Below are positions 44,713 to 53,467 of a stretch of 64,000 bases of DNA, in pieces (the stretch's first letter is position 1; every line of letters starts with the position of its first letter). The notes under the pieces are model-generated. The model searched no databases, was not told the DNA's origin, and saw only the letters and a list, made by a program, of their open reading frames with translations. Position numbers and translations under genes: made by a program. The stretch comes from JBGQOJ01 sp052119585. Its GTDB lineage: Bacteria > Pseudomonadota > Alphaproteobacteria > Rhodobacterales > Rhodobacteraceae. The DNA lies in assembly GCF_052119585.1 (NCBI RefSeq), contig NZ_JBGQOJ010000014.1:1-64000 (forward strand). The letters run 5' to 3'.

Positions 44713-45699
44713 TCAGTTCAGGGCTTTGTCCGTAATCGCATGGGTGAACGCGCCAACCGGCTCTTTCGTGATGACCGGATCAGACCCGCCACCCATCAAC
44801 GTGGCCACGGTGCGGGCATAATCCGCCTCGTCCAGCGCGCCGTTCGACCCTGCGGTCAGCTTGGCCACCTCGCCCATCATCCGCTTCTGGTGCTGTTCCG
44901 TCTGCGCACCGGTCTCGTCGTTCTCCAGAACGATCATCGCCGCTTCGTCGGGGTTGGCCTCTGCGTACTTCCAGCCCTTCATCGAGGCGCGGACGAACCG
45001 CGCAAGCTTCTCCTCCATCGCCGGATCGGCCAGCGCGCTTTCCAGCACATACAACCCGTCCTCCAGCGTCGACACGCCCTCGTCCTCGTATTTGAACGTC
45101 ACCAGTTGCTCGGGCGTCAGGCCCGCGTCGATCACCTGCCAGTATTCATTATAGGTCATCGTCGAAATGCAATCGGCCTGCTTTTGCAGCAACGGATCGA
45201 CGTTGAACCCCTGCTTCAGCACGGTCACGCCATCGCCCCCCTCGGTGCCGATGCCAAGGCTGCTCATCCACGACAGGAACGGATATTCGTTGCCGTAGAA
45301 CCAGACGCCCAGGGTGCGACCCTTGAAATCCTCGGGTGACGCGACGCCGCTTTCCTTCAGGCAGGTCAGCATCATGCCCGACGATTTGAACGGCTGCGCG
45401 ATGTTCACAATCGGCGCGCCCTGCTCGCGAGCAGCCAGCGCCGACGGCATCCAGTCCACCATCACATCCGCGCCGCCGCCGATCAGAACCTGTACCGGCG
45501 CAATGTCGGGGCCACCGGGCTTGATCGTGACATTCAGGTCTTCCTCGTCGTAGAACCCCTTGTCCTTGGCCACATAATAGCCGGCGAACTGGGCCTGCGT
45601 GACCCACTTCAGTTGCAGCGTCAGATCGTCTGCCGCCTGCGCCATACCGGCGGCAAAGGTCATTGCCCCCGCCAGTGCTGTTGTCAAAATCCGTTTCAT
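44713..45699 (-). CDS. ABC transporter substrate-binding protein, NMT1/THI5 type (pyrimidine-related)
   Basis: A 328-residue periplasmic protein with a Sec signal peptide (MKRILTTALAGAMTFAAGMAQA). The body matches the NMT1/THI5 fold (LQLKWVTQAQFAGYYVAKDKGFY, then IKPGGPDIAPVQVLIGGGADVMV). It is the last gene of an importer with two permeases and an ATPase beside dihydropyrimidinase, so the ligand is probably a pyrimidine, dihydropyrimidine or related heterocycle; this is context inference. Confidence 0.9.
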   Translation of the reverse strand: MKRILTTALAGAMTFAAGMAQAADDLTLQLKWVTQAQFAGYYVAKDKGFYDEEDLNVTIKPGGPDIAPVQVLIGGGADVMVDWMPSALAAREQGAPIVNIAQPFKSSGMMLTCLKESGVASPEDFKGRTLGVWFYGNEYPFLSWMSSLGIGTEGGDGVTVLKQGFNVDPLLQKQADCISTMTYNEYWQVIDAGLTPEQLVTFKYEDEGVSTLEDGLYVLESALADPAMEEKLARFVRASMKGWKYAEANPDEAAMIVLENDETGAQTEQHQKRMMGEVAKLTAGSNGALDEADYARTVATLMGGGSDPVITKEPVGAFTHAITDKALN

Positions 45700-45733
45700 A
45701 ATTAACCTCCTGATTGTTGTTTTTGGTGTGGTG

Positions 45734-46579
45734 TCAGCCCCGTTGCGAGGGGTGCCAGAACGTGACCCCCTTCTCTATCACTGCAACAAGCCCGTAGAAC
45801 GCCGAGCCGGCAAGGGCCGCGACGGTGATTTCTGCCCAGACCATTTCAAGCCCCAGCCGCCCGACCTCTGTCGAAATGCGGAACCCCATGCCCAGCGTCG
45901 GCGAACCAAAGAATTCGGCCACAATCGCGCCAATCAGCGCCAGCGTTGTCGAAATTTTCAGCCCGTTAAAGATGAACGGCATCGCCGCCGGCAGCCGCAA
46001 CTTGAACAGCCGCTGCCAGTAGGTCGCCCCGTAGGTGTTCATCAGGTCACGCTGCATGGAATCGCTCGCTGCCAGTCCCTGCACGCAATTTATCAGCATC
46101 GGGAAAAAGACCATAACGACAACTACCGCCGCCTTGGATTGCCAGTCGAACCCGAACCACATCACCAGAATGGGGGCCGTTCCCACAATCGGCAGCGCCG
46201 CGATAAAGTTGCCCACCGGCAGCAATCCGCGTTGCAGGAAATCAGAGCGGTCGATCAGAATCGCCGTGACAAAGGCGGCCCCGCAACCAATCGCATAGCC
46301 CGACAGCGCGCCCTTCACAAAGGTCTGCACGAAATCCACCCAAAGGATCGGCAGGCTTGCCCCGAACCGCACCGCAATCGCCGTGGGGGGCGGCAGGATC
46401 ACCGGCGACACGTTCAACCCGCGCACCAGCCCCTCCCATATCACAAGCAAAGTCACGCCGAACACCGTCGGCACCGCCAGCCTTACCACCCGCGCATCGC
46501 ACCATCGAGAAACCGAAAGCCAATGGTTCAGCGCCCATGCGCCCAGCCAGAACAAAACGGCAAAGACGATCCAGCTCAT
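45734..46579 (-). CDS. ABC transporter permease (pyd-associated)
   Basis: A 281-residue SsuC/TauC-type membrane permease with about six hydrophobic segments. The EAA-type loop reads MNTYGATYWQRLFKLRLPAAMPFIFNGLKIS. Its start overlaps the stop of the next permease by four bases. Two permeases in one importer suggest a heterodimeric channel. Confidence 0.92.
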   Translation of the reverse strand: MSWIVFAVLFWLGAWALNHWLSVSRWCDARVVRLAVPTVFGVTLLVIWEGLVRGLNVSPVILPPPTAIAVRFGASLPILWVDFVQTFVKGALSGYAIGCGAAFVTAILIDRSDFLQRGLLPVGNFIAALPIVGTAPILVMWFGFDWQSKAAVVVVMVFFPMLINCVQGLAASDSMQRDLMNTYGATYWQRLFKLRLPAAMPFIFNGLKISTTLALIGAIVAEFFGSPTLGMGFRISTEVGRLGLEMVWAEITVAALAGSAFYGLVAVIEKGVTFWHPSQRG

Positions 46580-47439
46580 CCCTGCATCCCCATCCGCTTT
46601 AACGTTCGCCGCTGGATCATGCCGACAATGGCCACCAGCGACGCCGCCAGAATCGCCGCCGTGAACAGCGCCGCCCAGATCTGCAGGGTCTGACCGTAAT
46701 AAGACCCCGACAACAGTCGCGCCCCCAAGCCGCGCACCGCCCCCGTGGGCAACTCGGCGATAATCGCACCGACAAGCGCCGCCGCTATGCCGATCTTCAG
46801 CGAAGTGAAGAAATACGGCATCGAGGACGGCAGCCGAAGCGCAAGAAACGATTGCGCGCCGCTGGCGTTATAGGTCTTCATCAGGTCCAACTGCATCGTA
46901 TCGGGGCTGCGCAACCCCTTGACCATCCCCACCACCACAGGAAAGAACGACAAATAGGCGCTGATGATGGCCTTCGGCACAAGCCCTTGAATACCAACGG
47001 AATTCAACACCACAATGATCATCGGCGCGATCGCCAGAATCGGGATCGTCTGGCTGGCAATCGCCCATGGCATGACGCTCATATCCATCGCACGGTTGTG
47101 CACGATCCCCACGGCCAGCAAAATGCCAAGCCCGGTGCCTATGGCAAACCCCAGCAGGGTCGAGCTGAGCGTGATCCAACCGTGATAGACCAGGCTGCGC
47201 TTGGACGTCACGGGCTTCATCGCCACGGTCTGCCACAGCTCTGTCATCACCTGATGCGGCGCGGGCAGCACCGGCCGATCCTGCGTCCAGGTCTCCGCCA
47301 CAAAGGCCGTCGTGCTTAACGTCACCCCCGCCCGCGCCGCCTGATCCCGCGCCCAAGCGCCGTTCATCCAGACCGCAGCCGCATACCAAAGCACAATCGC
47401 CGCCCCAAGAACCGTCAGAACCGGATAAAACCGCTTCAT
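46576..47439 (-). CDS. ABC transporter permease (pyd-associated)
   Basis: A 287-residue permease of the same SsuC/TauC type. It has an N-terminal hydrophobic anchor followed by a periplasmic loop (TTAFVAETWTQDRPVLPAPHQ) and an EAA-type loop MKTYNASGAQSFLALRLPSSMPYFFTSLKIG. The 220-bp gap before it, up to the ATPase gene, holds the inverted repeat at 47458-47548 but no gene. Confidence 0.92.
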   Translation of the reverse strand: MKRFYPVLTVLGAAIVLWYAAAVWMNGAWARDQAARAGVTLSTTAFVAETWTQDRPVLPAPHQVMTELWQTVAMKPVTSKRSLVYHGWITLSSTLLGFAIGTGLGILLAVGIVHNRAMDMSVMPWAIASQTIPILAIAPMIIVVLNSVGIQGLVPKAIISAYLSFFPVVVGMVKGLRSPDTMQLDLMKTYNASGAQSFLALRLPSSMPYFFTSLKIGIAAALVGAIIAELPTGAVRGLGARLLSGSYYGQTLQIWAALFTAAILAASLVAIVGMIQRRTLKRMGMQG

Positions 47440-47457
47440 ACGCCCCTCCTCCCCACT

Positions 47458-47548
47458 TTGTTCCTTAAATACTCAAATCTGGCGGGTTCGCACGGTCCAG
47501 ACCCCGGGAAAATTGTGCTTACGGAGTTTGAGTATTTTAAGAACAAAG
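47458..47548. repeat. Inverted repeat with 21-bp arms in the pyd transporter operon
   Basis: The left arm 47458-47478 (starting TTTGTTCCTTAAATACTC) and the reverse complement of 47528-47548 (TTTGTTCTTAAAATACTC) differ at two positions. The 49 bases between are GC-rich with a CCCGGG core. It resembles the dispersed repeat at 25244-25325 and lies between the ATPase and permease genes, so it may alter the ratio of their transcripts. Confidence 0.6.
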
Positions 47549-47659
47549 TAACCAGAATCGGGTCTGAATACCCCTGCGGTACAGGCTGGAGAGCCGATGA
47601 CCGCGAACGAAGTCGGTCTCCTGTCCCTTGGTCGGGGCGGGAGATTGTCTGCAGGGCGA

Positions 47660-48445
47660 TCATGCGTCCGCCTCGCCGTGACCGCTGCGCAGGCCCTCGC
47701 GCACGCGGTGGGCGATTGCGATGAATTCAGGGCTGTCGCGGATATCCAGCGGGCGCTCTTTCGGCAAGGGACTGTCGATCACATCGGTGATCCGTCCGGG
47801 GCGCGGCGACATCACCACGATTTTGGTCGACAGATAGACCGCCTCGGGGATCGAGTGGGTGACAAAGCCGATGGTCTTTTCCGTCCGCGCCCAAAGCGCC
47901 AGAAGTTGTTCGTTCAGGTGGTCGCGCACGATTTCATCCAGCGCCCCGAATGGCTCGTCCATCAGCAAGATATCCGCATCAAAGGCCAATGCCCGTGCGA
48001 TGCTCGCGCGTTGCTGCATTCCGCCGGACAGTTGCCAGGGGAACTTCTTCTCGAACCCAGACAAATCCACCAGATCCAGCACTTTTCGAACACGTTCTTC
48101 TTGGTCTGACCGTGAATACCCCATTATTTCCAACGGAAGCTTCACATTTCCCGCAATTGTCCGCCACGGATATAACCCCGCCGCCTGAAACACATAGCCG
48201 TAAGCACGGACGCGGCGGGCCTCGTCCGGTGACATGCCGTTGACTGTAATCATGCCCGCCGTCGGCTGTTCCAGCGCCGCGATCACCCGCAAAAGCGTTG
48301 TCTTTCCGCAGCCCGACGGGCCGATGAAGGACACGAACTCGCCCTTGTTGATCGTCAGGTTCACATCTTTCAACGCGTGAACCGGCCCGTCATTCGTCTG
48401 AAACGTCAGGTCCAGCCCGCGCGCTTCGATCACTGGATCGGTCAT
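47660..48445 (-). CDS. ABC transporter ATPase (pyd-associated)
   Basis: A 261-residue SsuB/TauB-type ATPase. Walker A is GPSGCGKTT (about 42-50), the signature LSGGMQQRASIARAL, Walker B ILLMDEPFGALDE and switch VTHSIPEA. It energises the two permeases downstream. Its start lies directly against the dihydropyrimidinase stop with no gap. Confidence 0.94.
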   Translation of the reverse strand: MTDPVIEARGLDLTFQTNDGPVHALKDVNLTINKGEFVSFIGPSGCGKTTLLRVIAALEQPTAGMITVNGMSPDEARRVRAYGYVFQAAGLYPWRTIAGNVKLPLEIMGYSRSDQEERVRKVLDLVDLSGFEKKFPWQLSGGMQQRASIARALAFDADILLMDEPFGALDEIVRDHLNEQLLALWARTEKTIGFVTHSIPEAVYLSTKIVVMSPRPGRITDVIDSPLPKERPLDIRDSPEFIAIAHRVREGLRSGHGEADA

Positions 48446-49909
48446 CTACACCCCTGCCGGAATATTCAGTGGATTGCGTTCGATCTTGCGCGGCGTGTTC
48501 AGCGACTTCCACTTTGAAAGCGCCTGATTGGCGCTGGAAAACGCCGGGCGGCGCACAAATTTGCCGCGCCCGGGTTGCGGCTGGCTGTTCTGGCCATAGG
48601 CCCAGATCACATCGCCGCGCGACAGGGTGAAACGCGCCTGCGCCGTGACGGTTCGGCCCTCGAACACATTGTAATCAATGATGGATTTTTGCGTGCTGAC
48701 CGCAACCGTCTTGGATATCGTCGGATCCCAGACCACCACATCGGCATCCGCCCCCGGCACAATCGCGCCTTTCATCGGATAGATATTCAGGATTTTAGCG
48801 ATATTGGTCGAGGTCACGGCAACGAATTCTTCGGGTGTCAGGCGGCCGGTTTCAACCCCCGTGGTCCACAGCATCGCCATGCGTTCCTCCAGCCCGCCGG
48901 TGCCATTGGGGATGGCGGTGAAATTGTCCAGCCCCATCTGCTTTTGCTTGTCGCTGAACGCCGCATGATCGGTGGCCACCACCTGCAACGACCCCGAGGC
49001 AAGCCCTGCCCAAAGTGACGCCTGATGGTCCTTGGACCGGAACGGCGGCGACATCACGCGGCGCGCGGCATAGTGCCAGTCCTTGTTGAAATACTCGGAT
49101 TCGTCCAGCGTCAGATGCTGGATCAGCGGCTCGCCGTAAACCCGCATGCCCTTTTGCCGCGCGCGCCGGATCGCCTCGTGCGCCTGCTCGCAGGAGACAT
49201 GGACGATGTACAAAGGCACCCCCGCCGCATCGGCGATCATGATGGCACGGTTGGCGGCTTCGCCCTCGACCTCGGGCGGGCGGGAATAGGCGTGACCCTC
49301 TGGCCCGGTGATGCCCATCGCCAGATATTTCTGCTGCAACTCCTGCACGATATCGCCGTTTTCCGCATGCACCAAGGGCAGCGCACCCAGTTCCGCGCAA
49401 CGTTTGAACGAGGCATACATCTCGTCATCCTCGATCATCAGCGCGCCTTTATAGGCCATGAAATGCTTGAACGTATTGATGCCGCGTGCATTAACAACTT
49501 CGGCCATTTCATTGAAAATGCGTTCATTCCAGCCAGTGATTGCCATGTGATAGCTGATATCGCAACAGATCTGGTCGCGCGATTTTCGGTCCCAGTCGTC
49601 AATCGCGTTCAGCAGCGATCCGTCCGCGCCGGGCAGGCAGAAATCGACCAGCATGGTGGTGCCGCCCGCCGCCGCCGCAAAGGTGCCGGACTGGAACGTC
49701 TCCGCCGCCGTGGTCCCCATAAAGGGCATTTCCAGATGCGTATGCGGGTCGATGCCGCCGGGGATGACATAGGCCCCTTCGGCGTCGATCACGGTGTCGC
49801 CCTTCAGGTTCTCGCCGATCTCCAGGATCTTTTCGCCCTCGATCAGGACATCCGCCTTGTACTGGCGGTCGGCGGTGACGACCGTGCCGCCCTTGATGAC
49901 TTTGGTCAT
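48446..49909 (-). CDS. hydA: Dihydropyrimidinase
   Basis: A 487-residue zinc amidohydrolase that opens dihydrouracil or dihydrothymine to the N-carbamoyl beta-amino acid. The metal site is visible: GGIDPHTHLEMPF near 53-65, the lysine carbamylation segment FMAYKGALMI near 150, VHAENGD and VHVSCEQAHEAI, and the second-sphere DHAAFS. Length and motifs are normal. It is the second step of the pyd pathway, between dihydropyrimidine dehydrogenase and the ureido-acid amidohydrolase encoded 12 bases upstream. Confidence 0.95.
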   Translation of the reverse strand: MTKVIKGGTVVTADRQYKADVLIEGEKILEIGENLKGDTVIDAEGAYVIPGGIDPHTHLEMPFMGTTAAETFQSGTFAAAAGGTTMLVDFCLPGADGSLLNAIDDWDRKSRDQICCDISYHMAITGWNERIFNEMAEVVNARGINTFKHFMAYKGALMIEDDEMYASFKRCAELGALPLVHAENGDIVQELQQKYLAMGITGPEGHAYSRPPEVEGEAANRAIMIADAAGVPLYIVHVSCEQAHEAIRRARQKGMRVYGEPLIQHLTLDESEYFNKDWHYAARRVMSPPFRSKDHQASLWAGLASGSLQVVATDHAAFSDKQKQMGLDNFTAIPNGTGGLEERMAMLWTTGVETGRLTPEEFVAVTSTNIAKILNIYPMKGAIVPGADADVVVWDPTISKTVAVSTQKSIIDYNVFEGRTVTAQARFTLSRGDVIWAYGQNSQPQPGRGKFVRRPAFSSANQALSKWKSLNTPRKIERNPLNIPAGV

Positions 49910-49921
49910 GGTCTTGTCTCC

Positions 49922-51172
49922 CTATTCTACGATGCCGGCGGTTTCGACCACGGCGTGAAACAGCACGTTGGCCCCCGCTGCCGCCCAATCCTTTGTGATC
50001 TCCTCGGCCTCATTATGGCTTAGCCCGCCGACGCAGGGGCACATCACCATGGCCGTGGGGGCCACGCGGTTGATCCAGCAGGCATCATGCCCCGCGCCGG
50101 AAATCAGGTTCATGTGGCTATAGCCCAACCGCTCGGCGGCGCGGCGCACGGCACTGACACAGCCCTCGTCGAATGTAACAGGATCAAAGCCGCCGGTCTT
50201 CTCGAAGGTCACGCCAAGCCCCATCTCGTCGCAGATCGCCTGCGCCCCGGCCTTGAACCGCGTCTCCATATCCTCGATCACCGCCAGATCGGGCGAGCGG
50301 AAATCAACGGTGAACACGACTTTGCCCGGTATCACATTGCGACTGTTGGGAAAAACGTCGATGTGACCCGCAGCCCCCACCGCATGTGGCGCATGGGACA
50401 GGGCGATCTGGTTCACCAGTTCAAGGCAATGCGCCAACCCCAGCCCTGCGTCCTTGCGCATCGGCATGGGCGTCGATCCGGTATGCGCGTCCTTGCCGGT
50501 GATCGTCACCTCGGTCCAGGACAGGCCCTGCCCGTGGGTCACCACGCCGATATCCTTGCCCTCGGCCTCAAGGATCGGGCCCTGCTCGATGTGCAATTCG
50601 AAGAACGCCTTCATCTTGCGCTGCCCCACTGGCTCGTCTCCGCGCCAGCCGATCCGCGTCAGCTCGTCCCCAAAGGTCTTGCCCTTGGCATCAACGCGCC
50701 CGTAGGCCCAATCCTGATCGTGCAGCCCCGCGAAAACACCAGAGGCAAGCATCGCCGGGGCAAAGCGCGTGCCCTCCTCGTTGGTCCAGTTGGTGACAAT
50801 GACCGGGTGCCGCGTCTTGATCCCCAGATCATTCAACGACCGCAGAATTTCCAGCCCGCCCAGCACGCCCAGAACACCGTCGTATTTGCCGCCCGTCGGC
50901 TGCGTATCAAGATGCGAGCCGACATAAACCGGCAGCGCATCCGGGTCCGTCCCCTCGCGACGCGCGAACATGTTACCCATCTGGTCCAGCCCCATGGAAC
51001 ACCCCGCCTCCTTGCACCAGCTCTGGAACAGCATCCGTCCCTCGGCATCCTCGTCTGTCAGGGTCTGGCGGTTGTTGCCACCGGCCACGCCGGGGCCGAT
51101 CTTCGCCATCTCCATCAGGCTGTCCCACAAACGCTCTGCGTTGATCTTCAGGTTCTCACCAGCGGCTGCCAT
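49922..51172 (-). CDS. Zn-dependent amidohydrolase (beta-ureidopropionase / allantoate amidohydrolase family)
   Basis: A 416-residue M20-type hydrolase that should release ammonia, CO2 and beta-alanine from N-carbamoyl-beta-alanine, the last pyd step. Zinc-site motifs are VGSHLDTQPTGGKYDGVLGVLGGLE (about 80-104), TNWTNEEGTRFAP, FELHIEQGPILE and SGAGHDACWI near the end. The ATG at 51172 follows GAGGAGAG; an upstream ATG at 51199 adds nine residues without family support. It faces the RutR-like gene across the operator at 51277-51292. Confidence 0.9.
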   Translation of the reverse strand: MAAAGENLKINAERLWDSLMEMAKIGPGVAGGNNRQTLTDEDAEGRMLFQSWCKEAGCSMGLDQMGNMFARREGTDPDALPVYVGSHLDTQPTGGKYDGVLGVLGGLEILRSLNDLGIKTRHPVIVTNWTNEEGTRFAPAMLASGVFAGLHDQDWAYGRVDAKGKTFGDELTRIGWRGDEPVGQRKMKAFFELHIEQGPILEAEGKDIGVVTHGQGLSWTEVTITGKDAHTGSTPMPMRKDAGLGLAHCLELVNQIALSHAPHAVGAAGHIDVFPNSRNVIPGKVVFTVDFRSPDLAVIEDMETRFKAGAQAICDEMGLGVTFEKTGGFDPVTFDEGCVSAVRRAAERLGYSHMNLISGAGHDACWINRVAPTAMVMCPCVGGLSHNEAEEITKDWAAAGANVLFHAVVETAGIVE

Positions 51173-51276
51173 TGCGCTCTCTCCTCGGTTCAATTCCATC
51201 CCGACAAAGGCCCGCCCGCGCCCTGTCGTCGTTCTTCTGCGTGGCGCAGGCCCGTGGTCGCACGCGGGTCAATAGT

Positions 51277-51292
51277 TTGACCAATCGGTCAA
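51277..51292. promoter_or_regulatory. RutR-type palindromic operator
   Basis: TTGACCAATCGGTCAA is a perfect 6+6 palindrome around AATC. It closely matches the known RutR box (TTGACCA-n2-TGGTCAA). It lies between the divergent amidohydrolase and TetR genes, so RutR binding here should control both, with uracil or thymine as inducer. The remaining bases of 51173-51465 hold promoter-type sequence only. Confidence 0.8.
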
Positions 51293-51465
51293 GATCACGC
51301 TAGCAGAGCCTTTCGGGCAGTCAAGGATTTCGCACCCCACCACATTGGCCCGCACCATCGAAAGCCACATTAAACCGCAAAGTCCGCTTTCCCGTGTCAC
51401 AAAAATGGGCGACACTGACGGTTGATATAGTCCAGGTGACCCCATTACGGGATAAGGATGCCAGA

Positions 51466-52080
51466 ATGACCACTGCCCGCCCGCGCACGCGCATCCAGCA
51501 AAAGAACACCTCTGCCATCATGGAGGCCGCGCTGGACGTCTTTTCGCAATACGGGTTCCGCGGCGCGACACTGGACCAGATCGCACAGGCCGCAGGGCTG
51601 TCGAAACCCAACCTGCTGTATTACTTCCCCTCGAAAGAGGCGATACACGTCGAACTGTTGTCGGGCCTGATGGACACATGGCTTGACCCGCTGCGCGACC
51701 TTGATGCGGATGGCGACCCGGTGACAGAGCTGCTGGCCTACGTCACCCGCAAACTGGAGATGAGCCGCGACCTGCCGCGCGAAAGCCGCCTGTTCGCCAA
51801 CGACATCCTGCAAGGCGCGCCGACAATTCACGACGGCCTCTCGCAAGAGCTGAAACCGCTGGTCGACGAAAAGGCAAAGGTCATTCAGGGCTGGATCGAG
51901 GCCGGTAAAATCGCGCCGGTCGATCCCTATCACCTGATGTTCTCGATCTGGTCGCTGACCCAGCATTACGCCGATTTCGACGTGCAGGTGCGCACCGTTC
52001 TGGGGCCGGACGTCACCGACCCCCACAAGGGCGCACAGGAATATCTGACGCAGCTTTTCACCAAACTTCTTAAGCCCTGA
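51466..52080 (+). CDS. rutR: RutR-like TetR family regulator of pyrimidine catabolism
   Basis: A 204-residue TetR repressor. The helix-turn-helix is at about 15-55 (IMEAALDVFSQYGFRGATLD, then LSKPNLLYYFPSKEAIH). The C-terminal ligand domain keeps RutR-like stretches (SRDLPRESRLFANDILQGAP, WIEAGKIAPVDPYHLMFSIW). RutR binds uracil and thymine. The ATG at 51466 has AAGGA upstream. It lies inside the pyd locus beside its likely operator. Confidence 0.9.
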   Translation: MTTARPRTRIQQKNTSAIMEAALDVFSQYGFRGATLDQIAQAAGLSKPNLLYYFPSKEAIHVELLSGLMDTWLDPLRDLDADGDPVTELLAYVTRKLEMSRDLPRESRLFANDILQGAPTIHDGLSQELKPLVDEKAKVIQGWIEAGKIAPVDPYHLMFSIWSLTQHYADFDVQVRTVLGPDVTDPHKGAQEYLTQLFTKLLKP

Positions 52081-52114
52081 CATCGAGGATGGCGCGGCGC
52101 GGCGCCCGTTCTTG

Positions 52115-52142
52115 GTTCTGAAAATATCCGCGCCGCAGGCAA
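52115..52142. repeat. Second copy of the dispersed 28-bp repeat
   Basis: It differs from 25244-25271 at one base of 28. Like that copy it lies between convergent stops (52080 and 52150). A diverged reverse copy with CAAATATCC and GCCGAAGG lies at about 44274-44298. Confidence 0.6.
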
Positions 52143-52149
52143 TCCCGCC

Positions 52150-53454
52150 CTATTCGGCCGCCGTGGCACCGGGGTTGTTCGGGTGCGTTGTCCAGTTGGC
52201 ATAATCCGCCGCCACAACCTTGCCGGTGCGCAGGTCAACCGCGCCCTTGTCCATCGGGACCATGGTGATGCACTCCTCCACCGGGCAGACGTTGACGCAC
52301 AGGTTACAGGCGACACATTCATCGTCCATCACCTCGAACACGCGGTCGGCGGACATGCTGATCGCCTGATGGCTGGTATCCTCGCAGGCGGCATAGCAGC
52401 GGCCGCAGCCGATGCAGGCGTCCTGATTGATCTTCGCCTTGGCGACATAGTTCAGGTTCAGGTATTGCCAGTCGGTCACATTGGGCACCGCGCGCCCGAC
52501 AAACGCGTCGACGCTGGCATAGCCTTTCTCGTCCATCCACTCGGACAGGCCCGCCTTCATCTCTTCCACGATGCGGAACCCGTAGGTCATCACCGCCGTG
52601 CAGACCTGCACATTGCCGCAGCCCAGCGCCATGAATTCCGCCGCATCGCGCCACGTGGTCACGCCGCCGATCCCCGAAATCGGCAGGCCGCGCGTGTCGG
52701 CGCCGCGTGCGATCTCGGCCACCATATTCATCGCGATCGGCTTGACCGCAGGCCCGCAATAGCCGCCATGGGTGCCCTTGCCGTCGATCATCGGCTCGGG
52801 GGACATCGCATCCAGATTGACCGATGTGATCGAATTGATCGTGTTGATCAGGCTGACCGCATCGGCCCCGCCCCGCTTTGCCGCTGCGGCAGGGGCGCGG
52901 ATGTCGGTGATATTCGGCGTCAGCTTGACGATGCAGGGCAGACGCGAGTTCTGTTTGACCCAGCGCGTCACCATCTCGATATACTCTGGCACCTGCCCCA
53001 CGGCGCTGCCCATGCCGCGCTCGGCCATGCCGTGCGGGCAGCCAAAGTTCAGCTCGACTCCGTCGGCCCCCGTGTCCTCGACCAGCGGCAAGATCGCCTT
53101 CCATGCGGCCTCTTCGCAGGGCACCATCAGCGATACGATCATCGCCCGGTCGGGGTAGTCGCGCTTGACCGCCTTGATCTCGCGCAGGTTCACCTCCAGC
53201 GGGCGGTCGGTGATCAGCTCGATGTTGTTCAGCCCCAAAAGCCGCCGGTCCGCCCCCCAGATCGCGCCATAGCGCGGGCCGTTGACGTTAACCACGGGCG
53301 GCCCCTCTGACCCCAGCGTTTTCCAGACCACGCCGCCCCAGCCCGCCTCGAAGGCGCGGCGGACGTTGTATTCCTTGTCTGTCGGCGGCGCCGAGGCCAG
53401 CCAGAACGGATTGGGGGATTTGATCCCGATGAAACTGCTGGTCAGATCGGCCAT
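52150..53454 (-). CDS. pydB: Dihydropyrimidine dehydrogenase catalytic subunit (PydB/PreA)
   Basis: A 434-residue FMN enzyme that reduces uracil or thymine to the dihydro form. The dihydroorotate-dehydrogenase-like barrel covers about 1-320 (FWLASAPPTDKEYNVRRAFE, NFGCPHGMAERGMGSAVGQ with the active-site loop, IVKLTPNITDIRAPA). The C-terminus has two 4Fe-4S clusters: CIGCGRCYAAC near 341 and CVACNLCVNVCP near 377. It works with PydA, which brings electrons from NADPH or NADH. Confidence 0.95.
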   Translation of the reverse strand: MADLTSSFIGIKSPNPFWLASAPPTDKEYNVRRAFEAGWGGVVWKTLGSEGPPVVNVNGPRYGAIWGADRRLLGLNNIELITDRPLEVNLREIKAVKRDYPDRAMIVSLMVPCEEAAWKAILPLVEDTGADGVELNFGCPHGMAERGMGSAVGQVPEYIEMVTRWVKQNSRLPCIVKLTPNITDIRAPAAAAKRGGADAVSLINTINSITSVNLDAMSPEPMIDGKGTHGGYCGPAVKPIAMNMVAEIARGADTRGLPISGIGGVTTWRDAAEFMALGCGNVQVCTAVMTYGFRIVEEMKAGLSEWMDEKGYASVDAFVGRAVPNVTDWQYLNLNYVAKAKINQDACIGCGRCYAACEDTSHQAISMSADRVFEVMDDECVACNLCVNVCPVEECITMVPMDKGAVDLRTGKVVAADYANWTTHPNNPGATAAE

Positions 53455-53467
53455 TGGCGTCCTCCTG

